Shown here in pieces: positions 17,942-27,368 of a stretch of 64,000 nucleotides of DNA. The first letter of the stretch is position 1. Each line of letters starts with the position of its first letter. Position numbers and translations under genes: made by a program. Source of the stretch: Rhodoligotrophos sp. CJ14 (lineage in GTDB: Bacteria; Pseudomonadota; Alphaproteobacteria; Rhizobiales; Im1); contig NZ_CP133319.1 in the NCBI RefSeq assembly GCF_038811545.1, positions 62,001 through 126,000 on the forward strand. The letters run 5' to 3'. The notes beneath the pieces are model-generated. The model saw only the letters and a program-made list of their open reading frames with translations, did no database searches and was not told the origin of the DNA.

Positions 17942-19138
17942 CTACACCACTTGGGCGGCGCGCAGGGCGCGTCGGTCCTCGGGCCCATAGCCCAGCATTT
18001 CCAAAACGTCATCCGTATCGGCCCCAAGCATCGGAGCAGGCTTGCGTCTCTCGCGCACCAAGCCGGTCGGGTGCAGCGGGTTCACAAGCTCCGGTATCTC
18101 AACTTCCTGCGGATGCTCGATGCGCCGCACCAGGCCTCGCGCCTGGGTATGGCGGTGCGCGAGCGCTTCATCGCCGGAATGAACGGCCATCACCGGAAGA
18201 TCATGCTCTGCCATGAGCGCCACGAGCTCGTCCCGGTCATGGGCCGCGCAGAACGCGCTGATGCCCTCGCGATAGAGCGCACCCCGCGTCCCATGGTCGG
18301 AATGGCGGTCCGCGGCGGTTTCATCATGGAAGATGAGATCGGCGCGGCCGATGACCTCGCAGAACTTGCGCCAAAGCCGGGCTTCGAGCAGGCACACCGC
18401 CACCGGCTTTCCATCGCGGCTGCGATAGAGATTATAGCGCGGATTGCTGCCCCACACCTGCACCACGGGCAGTCCTGTGCCACCGCCGGCCCGCGACAAG
18501 GCCGGTCCTAAGGCAATATTGCCCATGGCCATGAGGCTGTCATACATGGCGATGTCGAGATAGGCGCCTTCACCACTCCGGTCGCGCCGGCGAATGGCCG
18601 AGAGAATGCCGATCGCGGCCATGCTGGCGGCCGCGAAATCACCGGCCTGAAAGGAAGGCATGGTCTCGGGCGCCGCATTGAGATTGCCGCAGGCGGCCTG
18701 GATCACCAGATCATGGCCCGGCACCTGGGCGAGCGGCCCGCTCTGGCCGAAGCCTGACAAGGAGCAATAGATGAGCGATGGCTTCAGCGCGCGAAGACTC
18801 TCGTAATCAACCCCCAGCCGCGCGGCCGCTCCCACGCTGAAGCTTTCCACCACCACGTCAGCCCAATGAACCAGCCGCTCCAGAACCTCGCGTGCGCCTG
18901 GTGCCTGCAGATTGAGCGTCAGCGAGCTCTTATTGCCATTCACGCTGGCGAAATAGGCCGACATCTCCCGGTAGAGCGGTGGGTTATGGCGGCTCGGATC
19001 GCCACCCTCCGGATTTTCGACCTTGATCACCTCGGCGCCCAGATCCCCCAAGAGCTGCGTGCACCAGGGCCCCGGCAGAAGCCGGCTGAAATCGAGGATC
19101 TTGATCTCGGATAAGGGAAGGCTGGCGCGAGCAGGCAT
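17942..19138 (-). CDS. Class III CoA transferase (CaiB/BaiF family)
   Basis: 398 residues. The N-terminal motif is IKILDFSRLLPGPWCTQLL with LGAEVIKVE, then NGNKSSLTLNL and SLIYCSLSGFGQSGPL. The reactive-acid segment reads LDIAMYDSLMAM, so an aspartate is present where formyl-CoA transferase has its nucleophile. Start 19138 lies 4 bp after the hydratase stop; the longer open frame to 19261 is shadow. It is one of five CaiB-family genes in the window and supplies the CoA ester for this operon. Confidence 0.86.
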   Translation of the reverse strand: MPARASLPLSEIKILDFSRLLPGPWCTQLLGDLGAEVIKVENPEGGDPSRHNPPLYREMSAYFASVNGNKSSLTLNLQAPGAREVLERLVHWADVVVESFSVGAAARLGVDYESLRALKPSLIYCSLSGFGQSGPLAQVPGHDLVIQAACGNLNAAPETMPSFQAGDFAAASMAAIGILSAIRRRDRSGEGAYLDIAMYDSLMAMGNIALGPALSRAGGGTGLPVVQVWGSNPRYNLYRSRDGKPVAVCLLEARLWRKFCEVIGRADLIFHDETAADRHSDHGTRGALYREGISAFCAAHDRDELVALMAEHDLPVMAVHSGDEALAHRHTQARGLVRRIEHPQEVEIPELVNPLHPTGLVRERRKPAPMLGADTDDVLEMLGYGPEDRRALRAAQVV

Positions 19139-19142
19139 GGGC

Positions 19143-19925
19143 TCAGCGACCTTTGAACTGCGCCGGCCGCTTCTCGAGGAAGGCCCCGATCCCTTCCAGC
19201 CGATCCTCTGTGCCGTAGATGGTGGTGACCAGGAAGGTTTCGAATTCGATGGCCGAGGCAAGGTCCATCTGCATGCCGCGATTGACCACGCGCTTGACGA
19301 AGGCGAGGCTCAACGGTGCCCGCTGCTCATAGACCTTGATCATGGCCTTGGCTTCGGCGAGCGCGCCGCCTTTCGGCGTGAGGCGATTGATCAAACCAAT
19401 CCGATGGGCTTCCCTGGCATCGATCGGATCGGCCGCAAACAGAAGCTCGAGCGCCTTGGCCTGCCCCACGATGCGCGGCAGCCGCTGCGTGCCACCGGCG
19501 CCGGCCACAGTGCCAATTTTGGAGCTGGTGATGGCAAAGCTTGCCCCTTCCGCTGCAACCCTGAGGTCGCAGGCAAGCGCGAGCTCCAAGCCGCCGGTCA
19601 TGCAGAAGCCCTCGATCGCGGCGATCACCGGCTTGCCCAGCATTTCCAGACTCTCGTTCAGCCGGTGCCAGGAATTGAAATAGGCAATGCCCTGCTTCGG
19701 CCCTTTGATCGCCCGCGCCTCGTTGAGATCAGCGCCCGCCGAGAAATAGTCCATGCCTCCGGTGATGATCACCGCCCGAATAGCGTCATCTGAGTCTGCC
19801 TCCTTGCAGGCCGCCATGATCTCGTCCATGGCCTGGAGACTGACGGCATTGCGTCGCTGCGGGCGATTGAGAGTAATGACGAAGGATGACCCATCTCGGT
19901 CTGTCAGGATGGTTTCGTAGCTCAT
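19143..19925 (-). CDS. Enoyl-CoA hydratase/isomerase family protein
   Basis: 260-residue crotonase. The oxyanion strands are AVIITGGMDYFSAGADLNEA (about residue 48) and AAIEGFCMTGGLELALACD (about 100); GTVAGAGGTQRLPRIVG near residue 135 is typical of true hydratases, and the end is FLEKRPAQFKGR. The start overlaps the alpha/beta hydrolase stop by 4 bp. With the dehydrogenase and CoA transferase it forms a short beta-oxidation module. Confidence 0.87.
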   Translation of the reverse strand: MSYETILTDRDGSSFVITLNRPQRRNAVSLQAMDEIMAACKEADSDDAIRAVIITGGMDYFSAGADLNEARAIKGPKQGIAYFNSWHRLNESLEMLGKPVIAAIEGFCMTGGLELALACDLRVAAEGASFAITSSKIGTVAGAGGTQRLPRIVGQAKALELLFAADPIDAREAHRIGLINRLTPKGGALAEAKAMIKVYEQRAPLSLAFVKRVVNRGMQMDLASAIEFETFLVTTIYGTEDRLEGIGAFLEKRPAQFKGR

Positions 19926-20728
19926 GCAAGGGTCTCCTCGGCGTGAAACGCAATCAGCAGTGAATTGACAGGATCGGCCGCCTCGAACTGGGCCCAGTGG
20001 CCCGCTTGCGGCACGATGCTGACGCGGATGTCAGGGCGCACCGCCTGGCAAAGCGCGGTTCGGGCGGCGATCGAGGGATAGGCGAGCGGGTCCTTCTCGC
20101 CCCAGATCAGCTGTACGGGACACGTGGCGCGGGAAAGATCAGCGGTGATGCTCTCCCGCAGCGAGACCGTGCGGCTGTCGAAACGGGTGCGCCGGATATT
20201 GTCCCATTGCAGATCGATAACAGGGTCGGAAGGCTCAGGCGCCCGGCTCAGCATCCATTGCCCGAGATTGTAGGCAATGACTAGCCGGCGCTCAGCTTCG
20301 CCAGCATCAGGCCCGGGCATGCGCCTGAGCGGGATTGATCGGCCAACTGGATTGCCGAAGCCGCCTGGCCCGATCAGCGACAGCCTGCGGACCTTGCGGC
20401 CAAGCCTTGCCGCGATGCCGGCCGCCACCACGCCACCGAAACTGAAGCCGGCGATATCGATCCGGTCATCTAGGTCTGCCGCAGCATCCGCCACCCAGTC
20501 GAGATAATCATCCGGCGTGAGTGTCTTCGGCACGTTCGGCGATGCGCCATAGCCCGGCAGATCGAAGGCATGGACGGTGAAGTGCCGGGCCAGTGCCGGA
20601 ATATTCCGGCACCAATGCGTGCGCGAGCCTGCACCTCCATGCAGCAGCAGCAGGGAAGGGCCTTCGCCCTCGCTGCTGCATGCGAGCGGCGGCAGGGTGG
20701 ATTGGAGCGCGGCGCGATCAGGCTGCAT
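19922..20728 (-). CDS. Alpha/beta hydrolase
   Basis: 268 residues. The nucleophile elbow GFSFGG is near residue 95, the oxyanion HGGAG near 30, the acid in WGEKDPLAYP near 215, and the histidine in AGHWAQFEA near 243, so the Ser-Asp-His triad is complete. The form resembles C-C bond hydrolases of aromatic meta-cleavage pathways and carboxylesterases. Start 20728 is preferred to 20746 because AGGAGGACGAGC precedes it; it overlaps the LivG-like gene. It may release the acid that the later CoA enzymes use. Confidence 0.84.
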   Translation of the reverse strand: MQPDRAALQSTLPPLACSSEGEGPSLLLLHGGAGSRTHWCRNIPALARHFTVHAFDLPGYGASPNVPKTLTPDDYLDWVADAAADLDDRIDIAGFSFGGVVAAGIAARLGRKVRRLSLIGPGGFGNPVGRSIPLRRMPGPDAGEAERRLVIAYNLGQWMLSRAPEPSDPVIDLQWDNIRRTRFDSRTVSLRESITADLSRATCPVQLIWGEKDPLAYPSIAARTALCQAVRPDIRVSIVPQAGHWAQFEAADPVNSLLIAFHAEETLA

Positions 20729-21459
20729 GCTCGTCCTCCTGCTCATCTTCGAGTGGCCGGCCCAGATAGGATTCGATCACGAGCGGGTTCTTGATGACCT
20801 CCTCCGGCGGGCCATCGGCGATCTTCTCCCCGAAATTCAAGACCATCACCCGTTGCGAGAGCTGCAGGATCACATGCACCAGATGCTCGATCATGCAGAT
20901 GGTGATGCCATCCGCATGGACCAGCCGCAGGGTCTTGACCAGCTCGTCGACCTCGCCGCGCGCGAGCCCGGCCATGACTTCGTCAAGCAGCAGCAGCTTC
21001 GGCCCGGTGGCGAGCGCCCGGGCGAGTTCCAGCCTCTTCTTGTTGCCGATGGTGAGGGCTGACGCGGGCATGTCGCGCAGCTCCCAGAGCCCTGCGAGCT
21101 CCAACGGCCGCTGCGCGAGCTTGCGCCCCTCGGCGACGCTGCGCGCTTCGCCTGAGGCAAAGAGAGCGCCAGTTGCTACATTGTCGAGCACCGACATTTC
21201 CGGGAATGGCCGCACCACCTGGAAGGTGCGGCCGATGCCGAGCCGGCACACCGCATAGGGCGGCAACCCGTTGATGTCGCGGCCCTCGAGCCGGATCGAG
21301 CCGGAGGAGGGGCGCATATAGCCGGTGATCAGATTGAGCAGCGTGGTCTTGCCCGCGCCATTCGGCCCGATGATGCCGAGGAACTCGTTGCGCTGGACGC
21401 TCTGGTCGAGCGCCGAGATGGCAACGAGCCCGCCGAAGCGCTTCGTGACTTTGGCGAGC

Positions 21460-21467
<8 letters not shown>
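20718..21467 (-). CDS. ABC transporter ATP-binding protein, LivG-type
   Basis: 249 residues. Walker A GPNGAGKTTLLN is near residue 35; the signature region is atypical (SALTIGNKKRLELARALATG in place of LSGGQ), as is usual for LivG. Walker B is LLLLDEVMAGLA, and the switch histidine is in ICMIEHLVHVI. It is one of two nucleotide-binding subunits of the branched-chain-amino-acid-type importer encoded here, and overlaps the LivF-like gene by 8 bp. In catabolic clusters such transporters often carry aromatic or alicyclic acids. Confidence 0.9.
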
Positions 21468-22190
<723 letters not shown>

Positions 22191-22194
<4 letters not shown>

Positions 22195-23180
22195 GGCTTC
22201 ACCTCCGCCCGTGGGTCCGGAACGGCGAGCCGCCTGGGTTGCTGCGGTGCTCCGCGAAACCATGTGCCTGCCGAACGCAGCGCCCCCCAGATGCCGCGCG
22301 GCATGAACAGGATGCCGATCACCAGCACCAATCCATAGACGAGCTGGCTGAAGCCTTCCTGCTGGCCGAACAGGATGCGGGATCCTTCCGAGATCGCGAC
22401 GATGGCGAATGAGCCGATCACCGGTCCGGCGAGCGTATGGATGCCGCCGAGAATGGGTGCGATTTGCGAGAGGATGGTGAAATGCAGGCTGAAGCCGACC
22501 TCCGGGTCGAGATAGCCGCCATACCAGGCATTGATCCCGCCCGCGCAGGATGCGATGGCGCCCGATATGGCGAGCAGCATCAGCCGGTAGCGGTAGGGAT
22601 TGACCCCGAGCATCTGCGCCGCGCCCTCATTGTTGCGCATGGCGCGGCAGGCGAAATGGAAGCGCGAGATGGAGATGAGATAGGCAAGTATCACCGTCGC
22701 GACCGCTCCGATCGCACCGATCAGATAGAGAAAGGTGCTGCTGGGCCTGAGGCTCTGATTGAGGAACAGACCCACGGCGCCCCCGGTGACATCCGGTGTC
22801 ATGAACGCGGTGATGCGCAAGCCTTCCGACAGGGCAAGCGTGGCGATGGCAAAGAAGATGCCGCGCAGCCGACCCGTGGTCACCGCCAGAAACAAGCCCA
22901 GCAATGTACCGAACAGCACCGCCACCACCAGGCTTGCCACCAGGGGGAGATTGAACGCGTTCGCGCTGAGGATCGCCGCATAGCTGCCAACCCCCCAGAA
23001 GGCGGAATGGCCGAGCGAGATCAGGCCGGCATTGGCCATGAGATTCCAGCTGACCGCCAGCATGATCAGCGTTGATACGCGGAACAGCCAGTCACTGACT
23101 TGCGGCGAGCCGACGAAGGGCGATGCGATCAGCGCCACAGCGAAGAGCAGGGGCACCATGATGCGGAAATCGCGGAACAT
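22191..23180 (-). CDS. ABC transporter permease, LivM-type
   Basis: About 329 residues with eight or more hydrophobic segments. The family motif GLISLGHSAFWGVGSYAAI is near residue 54, and GGINAWYGGYLDPEVGFSLH and IAPILGGIHTLAGPVIGS lie near the end of the membrane domain. ATG 23180 is preferred because AGGAG directly abuts the alternative ATG at 23186. It forms the channel with the LivH-like subunit. Confidence 0.9.
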
Positions 23181-23189
23181 GGGCATCTC

Positions 23190-24065
23190 CTATTCTTCAA
23201 CCGCTTGGCCGAGCAGGCCGCGTGGTCTGAGGATGAGGATGAGAAAGAGAAGGGCGAAGGCCACGCCCTCTGACCAGCCGGCACCGCCCGGCACGTAATA
23301 GGCGACCCATGTCTCCGCGAAGGCGAGCACGAAGGCGCCGAGCACCGAGCCGACGATACTGCCAAGACCGCCGAGAATGATGATGGCGAAACCCTTCACC
23401 AGCATATGGAAGCCCATGAAGGGTGAGATGGCGCCGATGAAGCTCATGAGCACGCCCGTGGCGGCCCCGAGCGCAGCGCTGATGCCGAACACGATGCCAT
23501 AGACCTGGCTGACATTGATGCCCATGAGCACCGCGGCATCGCCATTTTCCGCAAGGGCCCGGCTCGCGCGACCAAGCTCCGTATGTCTGAGCCACAGGAA
23601 CAGCCCGATCACCAGCACCGCCGCCACGGCAAAGGCGATCAGCCGGGCTGTGGAGATGCTGATATCGCCCACCATCATCGACTCGAAGGCATAAGGCGGG
23701 TTGACCGAGCGCTCGTCGGCCGTCCAGGACATCAGCGCCAGGTTCTGCAGGATGAGCCCAATGCCGAAGGTCAGCAGGATCTGGTTGATATGCGGAGCAG
23801 CCAGCACCCGCTTGATGCTGACCTTATAGATGGCAAGGCCGACGACCATGCCGGCAATCATGATCAGGGGCAGCGCCAGCAGCGGGTCGAGCCCCAAGAG
23901 GGTCAATGCCCAGAATGAGGCATAGGCGCCCAGCATGATCGCCTCGCCATGGGCGAAATTGATGATGCGGATAATCCCGAAGCTCAAGGAGAGGCCGACC
24001 ACCATCAGGGTATAGATGCCACCCAGAAGCATCGCATCGACCAGGAATTGACCGAGGAAATCCAT
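23190..24065 (-). CDS. ABC transporter permease, LivH-type
   Basis: 291 residues, largely hydrophobic. The N-terminal GGIYTLMVVGLSLSFGIIRI followed by INFAHGEAIMLGAY is diagnostic for LivH; FAIIILGGLGSIVGSVLGAF near residue 230 is the coupling region. AGGAGCCGGC precedes the ATG. The gene lies between the binding protein and LivM. Confidence 0.91.
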   Translation of the reverse strand: MDFLGQFLVDAMLLGGIYTLMVVGLSLSFGIIRIINFAHGEAIMLGAYASFWALTLLGLDPLLALPLIMIAGMVVGLAIYKVSIKRVLAAPHINQILLTFGIGLILQNLALMSWTADERSVNPPYAFESMMVGDISISTARLIAFAVAAVLVIGLFLWLRHTELGRASRALAENGDAAVLMGINVSQVYGIVFGISAALGAATGVLMSFIGAISPFMGFHMLVKGFAIIILGGLGSIVGSVLGAFVLAFAETWVAYYVPGGAGWSEGVAFALLFLILILRPRGLLGQAVEE

Positions 24066-24134
24066 GCCGGCTCCTGCAGTTCATGCTGCCGCTGGAGGCG
24101 CGGGACTTGCCCGTGCCCCCATTGCGATCGGTGG

Positions 24135-25364
24135 TCAGCGCGTGACCGGCTTCAGCTCACCCTTCGCGGCTTCCAGCGGCCACAGGACCACGTTCTTGCC
24201 GCCCTGGCGCTGGAACACGATCATGTCGGTGAAGGCCTGTTGCTTGGTGCCAAACCCCGTGGGCTTGAACTGACCGCGTCCGTTCACCGTCTGGATATTC
24301 ATCTTCCGCAGTTCTTCGGCCGCCTTGACCTTATCGCCCCCCGCTTTGTCGAGCGCGATCAGCAGCATCCCCATCGCGGCGTAATGGCCGATATCGAGAA
24401 AGTCCGGCTCCGTGTTGTAACGCTCGCGGAACGCTTGCTCCCATTCGGACGTCTTCGGGAAGAGCTTTGGATAATCCGGATTGGCGGGATGATCGACGCC
24501 GGGGAGATAGGTGGTGACGCCGAGCCAGCCTTCCTGGGCATCGCCCACCGCCTCTTGCCACTCATTGAGCTGGGTATAGGCGGTGCCCACGAGATAGGGC
24601 ACATCGAGCTTGCGAGTATGCACCTGCTTGGCCAGCGTGATCGCATCCGTCGTTTGCACGAGGCCCACCAGGATGTCGGGCTTGAAGCGGGCGATCTTTG
24701 TGAGCGCCGGATTCATGTCCGTGGCATTGGCGCGCACCATCTCCTCCGCGACGATCTCATAGCCGAGGTCACCATAGAATTGCTTCACATAGGGCAAATG
24801 GGTACGGCCATAATTGTCATCCGAATAGATGACGGCGACCTTCTTGCCTTCCCCCAGATAATGCTTGAGGGCGGCCGCCTCGCTCGTGTGATAGTGATAG
24901 GCATACGGATAGGTGTGGAAGAAATTGTCTTCCTGGCCCACCACCTCCTCGAGCTTGGTGCTGGATGAGCCATTCACGATCCAGACGGGCTTTCCCTGCT
25001 GCCAGGGCGGGATGGCGGCGGCAACGATTGGGCTGCCGACCGGGCCGATCATGAAATCGACCTTTTCAACATTGACGAGCTCGTTGACGGTCGAGACCGT
25101 GGATTGGGCTTCCGACTGCACGTCGCGATAGATGAACTGAACCGTCTTGTCGCCCACCTTGTCGCCGAATATGGCTGCCGCCATTTCGACCCCGCGTTTG
25201 CCGGGAACACCATAGGCGACGAACTTGCCGCTGAGCTCCATCGGCACGCCGATCTTGATAACATCCTGAGCTGAAACTGCTGAAACGCCACCACTCGCCA
25301 ACGATAATCCGGTGGCGAGAAGAAGTCCGACAGCAAATCGCCGGCTCACCCTCCAATTCTTCAT
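24135..25364 (-). CDS. ABC transporter substrate-binding protein, LivK-type
   Basis: 409-residue periplasmic binding protein. The signal peptide spans about residues 1-31 (MKNWRVSRRFAVGLLLATG, cleavage after VSAQ-like sequence). The mature part has IKIGVPMELSG, then FMIGPVGSPIVAAAIPPWQ and VIYSDDNYGRTHL, the family 1/Liv-type receptor pattern used for amino acids, amides and aromatic acids. GGGAGG upstream of the ATG at 25364 fixes the start. It is the first gene of the minus-strand run, divergent from the BadI-like gene. Confidence 0.9.
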   Translation of the reverse strand: MKNWRVSRRFAVGLLLATGLSLASGGVSAVSAQDVIKIGVPMELSGKFVAYGVPGKRGVEMAAAIFGDKVGDKTVQFIYRDVQSEAQSTVSTVNELVNVEKVDFMIGPVGSPIVAAAIPPWQQGKPVWIVNGSSSTKLEEVVGQEDNFFHTYPYAYHYHTSEAAALKHYLGEGKKVAVIYSDDNYGRTHLPYVKQFYGDLGYEIVAEEMVRANATDMNPALTKIARFKPDILVGLVQTTDAITLAKQVHTRKLDVPYLVGTAYTQLNEWQEAVGDAQEGWLGVTTYLPGVDHPANPDYPKLFPKTSEWEQAFRERYNTEPDFLDIGHYAAMGMLLIALDKAGGDKVKAAEELRKMNIQTVNGRGQFKPTGFGTKQQAFTDMIVFQRQGGKNVVLWPLEAAKGELKPVTR

Positions 25365-25683
25365 TGTTGTTTCCCTCCCACTACTTGTTGTTGGCGCAAG
25401 TTTTGACAGTCTTGCGTCCGGGGGCGCTCTCGTTAGTTCTGAGGACCTCATCGTCCCCGCAATCATTAACGTGCCCGATGCAGCGGATGCGCGCCGCGCT
25501 GCGGTGAGCGTCGGCGGGCGAGTAAATGAAGCGTATATTTTGGAACGAGATCCGTCTAGTGAAATTTTGCCGGTGACAAACGGGCGGCGACGGATATAGG
25601 CTTGAGGCTCGGACGTGAGCTCATCCCGCAACCGGGCCGGCCTGCACATAGGGGCACCGGGCGAGAGCAAGGGAGGTAACCAA
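25365..25683. promoter_or_regulatory. Divergent promoter region between Liv-type importer and BadI-like operon
   Basis: 319 bp without a convincing gene, except the upstream part of the BadI-like frame, which I regard as leader. It should hold promoters for both directions. AT-rich sequence around 25528-25545 (AAATGAAGCGTATATTTTGG) precedes a TGGAACGAGATCCG element (25541-25554). A related TGGAACTGGGTTCA lies at 38741-38754, in front of the other outward-facing operon of this region. The ribosome site GGGAGGTAAC is at 25671-25680. Confidence 0.5.
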
Positions 25684-26475
25684 TTGTCGTACAAGGATAT
25701 TCTATACGAGGCGCGCGACGGGATCGCGACCATCACCATCAATCGCCCGGAAGTGCGCAATGCTGTACGGCCGAAGACCTACGAGGAGCTGACCGACGCG
25801 TTCAAGACCGCGGCGGAGGATCCGACTGTGGGTGTCGTGGTCATCACCGGCGCGGGCGATAAGGCTTTTTGTGCGGGCGGTGACGTGCGCGACCAGTCGA
25901 GCCGCAACCCCCATGTGGGCCGCATGCATATGCGCCGGCTATTCGCGCTCTCGTCGGTCATGCGCATGATGGACAAGCCCATCATCGCCAAGGTGCGTGG
26001 CTTCTGTGTGGGCAGCGGCAATGAGATCAACGTCTTCTGTGATCTGACCGTCGCGAGCGAGGATTCGAAATTCGGCCAGGTGGGCCCGCGCGTGGGCAGC
26101 ATCCCGATCTGGGGCGCCTGCCAGCTGCTGGCGCGCTATGTGGGTGAGCGCAAAGCCCGCGAGATGCTCTATACCTGCAAGATATACACAGCCCAGCAGG
26201 CGCTGGAGATGGGCCTCATCAACGAGGTCTGCCCGGTGGAGGATCTTGACCGGGTTGTGGATGAGCTCTGCCAATCGATCCTGGACAAGAGCCCGCAAAG
26301 CATCCGTGTCGCCAAGATCGCGCTCAATGCAGGCTCCGATCAGGAATTCTACAGCTCGTTCTTCCCGACTGCTGAGCTCCTCGCCTCGATTTACGGCAAT
26401 GAGGAGAACATGGAGGGCATCACCGCCTTTCTTGAGAAGCGCCCGACCAATTTCCGCAAATATCGCCGCGCATGA
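25684..26475 (+). CDS. BadI-like ring-opening hydrolase / crotonase-family protein
   Basis: 263-residue crotonase-fold protein. Its features match 2-ketocyclohexanecarboxyl-CoA hydrolase (BadI) and the related MenB: YEARDGIATITINRPEVRNA at the start, GDKAFCAGGD near residue 60, FGQVGPRVGS near 130, GERKAREMLYTCK near 150, and the end FRKYRR. BadI opens an alicyclic beta-keto ring by hydrolytic C-C cleavage. The TTG at 25684 is the start, with GGGAGGTAAC upstream; extension to the ATG-less region before it is not supported. The next gene is BadH-like, the same order of partners as in anaerobic benzoate and cyclohexanecarboxylate clusters. Confidence 0.78.
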   Translation: MSYKDILYEARDGIATITINRPEVRNAVRPKTYEELTDAFKTAAEDPTVGVVVITGAGDKAFCAGGDVRDQSSRNPHVGRMHMRRLFALSSVMRMMDKPIIAKVRGFCVGSGNEINVFCDLTVASEDSKFGQVGPRVGSIPIWGACQLLARYVGERKAREMLYTCKIYTAQQALEMGLINEVCPVEDLDRVVDELCQSILDKSPQSIRVAKIALNAGSDQEFYSSFFPTAELLASIYGNEENMEGITAFLEKRPTNFRKYRRA

Positions 26476-26513
26476 GCACTTCGGCCGGATAACAGAAGCG
26501 GAGGAGACGACAG

Positions 26514-27296
26514 GTGAGGATGGGTCTTGAAGGCAAGGTCGCCCTGATCACGGGTGGCGCGCGCGGTATCGGCTTTGCTGCTGCCGAACTGCTGGCCCAA
26601 GAGGGGGTCAAGCTCGCCCTGGTCGACATCAATGGCGAAGCGGCGGAGCAGGCGGCGCGATCATTGTCTGATCGAACGCAAGCCAAGGGCATTCGCGCCG
26701 ATATTTCGGACGAGGCGGAGGTCACCGCCATGGTCTCTGCCGCGGAGGCGAGCCTCGGCCCGATCGACATCTTCATCAACAGCGCGGCAGTGCTGGACGA
26801 CAAGCTCTTCCTTGAGTCATCCAAGGCGGATTGGCAGCGCATGCTGAATGTCTGCCTTATGGGGCCGATGCTCTGCCTGCGCCATATTCTGCCGGGCATG
26901 GTCGAGCGCGGGCATGGCCGGGTGATCTGCCTCGCCTCCGACTCTGCCCGGGTGGGGCAGGCGCGCCTCTCCTATTATGCGGCCGCCAAGGCAGGCGTGA
27001 TCGCCCTGGTGAAATCCGTGGCCCAGGAGGTGGGTAAAAGCGGCATCACCCTCAACGTGGTCTCGCCCGGCGCCACCAACACCCCTTTGCGGCTCGAGCG
27101 CGAGCAGAGCCTGCGCGCGCAGATGGGCGACGAGAAATATGCCCGCCGCGTGAACACGGTCCTGAAGATGTATCCCGCAGGCCGGATCGGCGAGCCCGAC
27201 GATATCGGTTCGGCCATCGTTTTCCTGGCAAGCGATCGTGCCTCCTGGATCACCGGCCAGGTGCTCAGCGTCAATGGCGGCTTTGTGATGCCCTAG
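26514..27296 (+). CDS. SDR dehydrogenase, BadH-like (2-hydroxycyclohexanecarboxyl-CoA dehydrogenase type)
   Basis: 260 residues (258 from the ATG at 26520). Cofactor loop TGGARGIG near residue 14, active Tyr and Lys in YYAAAKAG near 155 and a serine in LASDSARVG, so the canonical triad is present. The segment LPGMVERGHGRVICLASDSA and the end ITGQVLSVNGG closely recall BadH, which oxidises a ring hydroxyl before BadI opens the ring. GTG 26514 has GGAGGAG at a good distance; ATG 26520 is the alternative. It follows the BadI-like gene by 38 bp. Confidence 0.8.
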   Translation: MRMGLEGKVALITGGARGIGFAAAELLAQEGVKLALVDINGEAAEQAARSLSDRTQAKGIRADISDEAEVTAMVSAAEASLGPIDIFINSAAVLDDKLFLESSKADWQRMLNVCLMGPMLCLRHILPGMVERGHGRVICLASDSARVGQARLSYYAAAKAGVIALVKSVAQEVGKSGITLNVVSPGATNTPLRLEREQSLRAQMGDEKYARRVNTVLKMYPAGRIGEPDDIGSAIVFLASDRASWITGQVLSVNGGFVMP

Positions 27297-27308
27297 TGGC
27301 AACTAATT

Positions 27309-27349
27309 TAGAGCGGCTTCGCGGTTCGGAGAAAGACGAAAGCGCTCTA
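27309..27349. repeat. Intergenic palindromic repeat, copy 2 (short form)
   Basis: 41 bp bounded by TAGAGCG and CGCTCTA, a perfect 7-bp terminal inverted repeat, with the inner block CGGAGAAAGACGAAA shared with the copy at 52243-52344. It sits inside the otherwise compact BadH-acyl-CoA dehydrogenase operon, so it is transcribed and could form a hairpin in the mRNA. Confidence 0.65.
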
Positions 27350-27368
27350 GCAGGTGGGACCTAGACCG

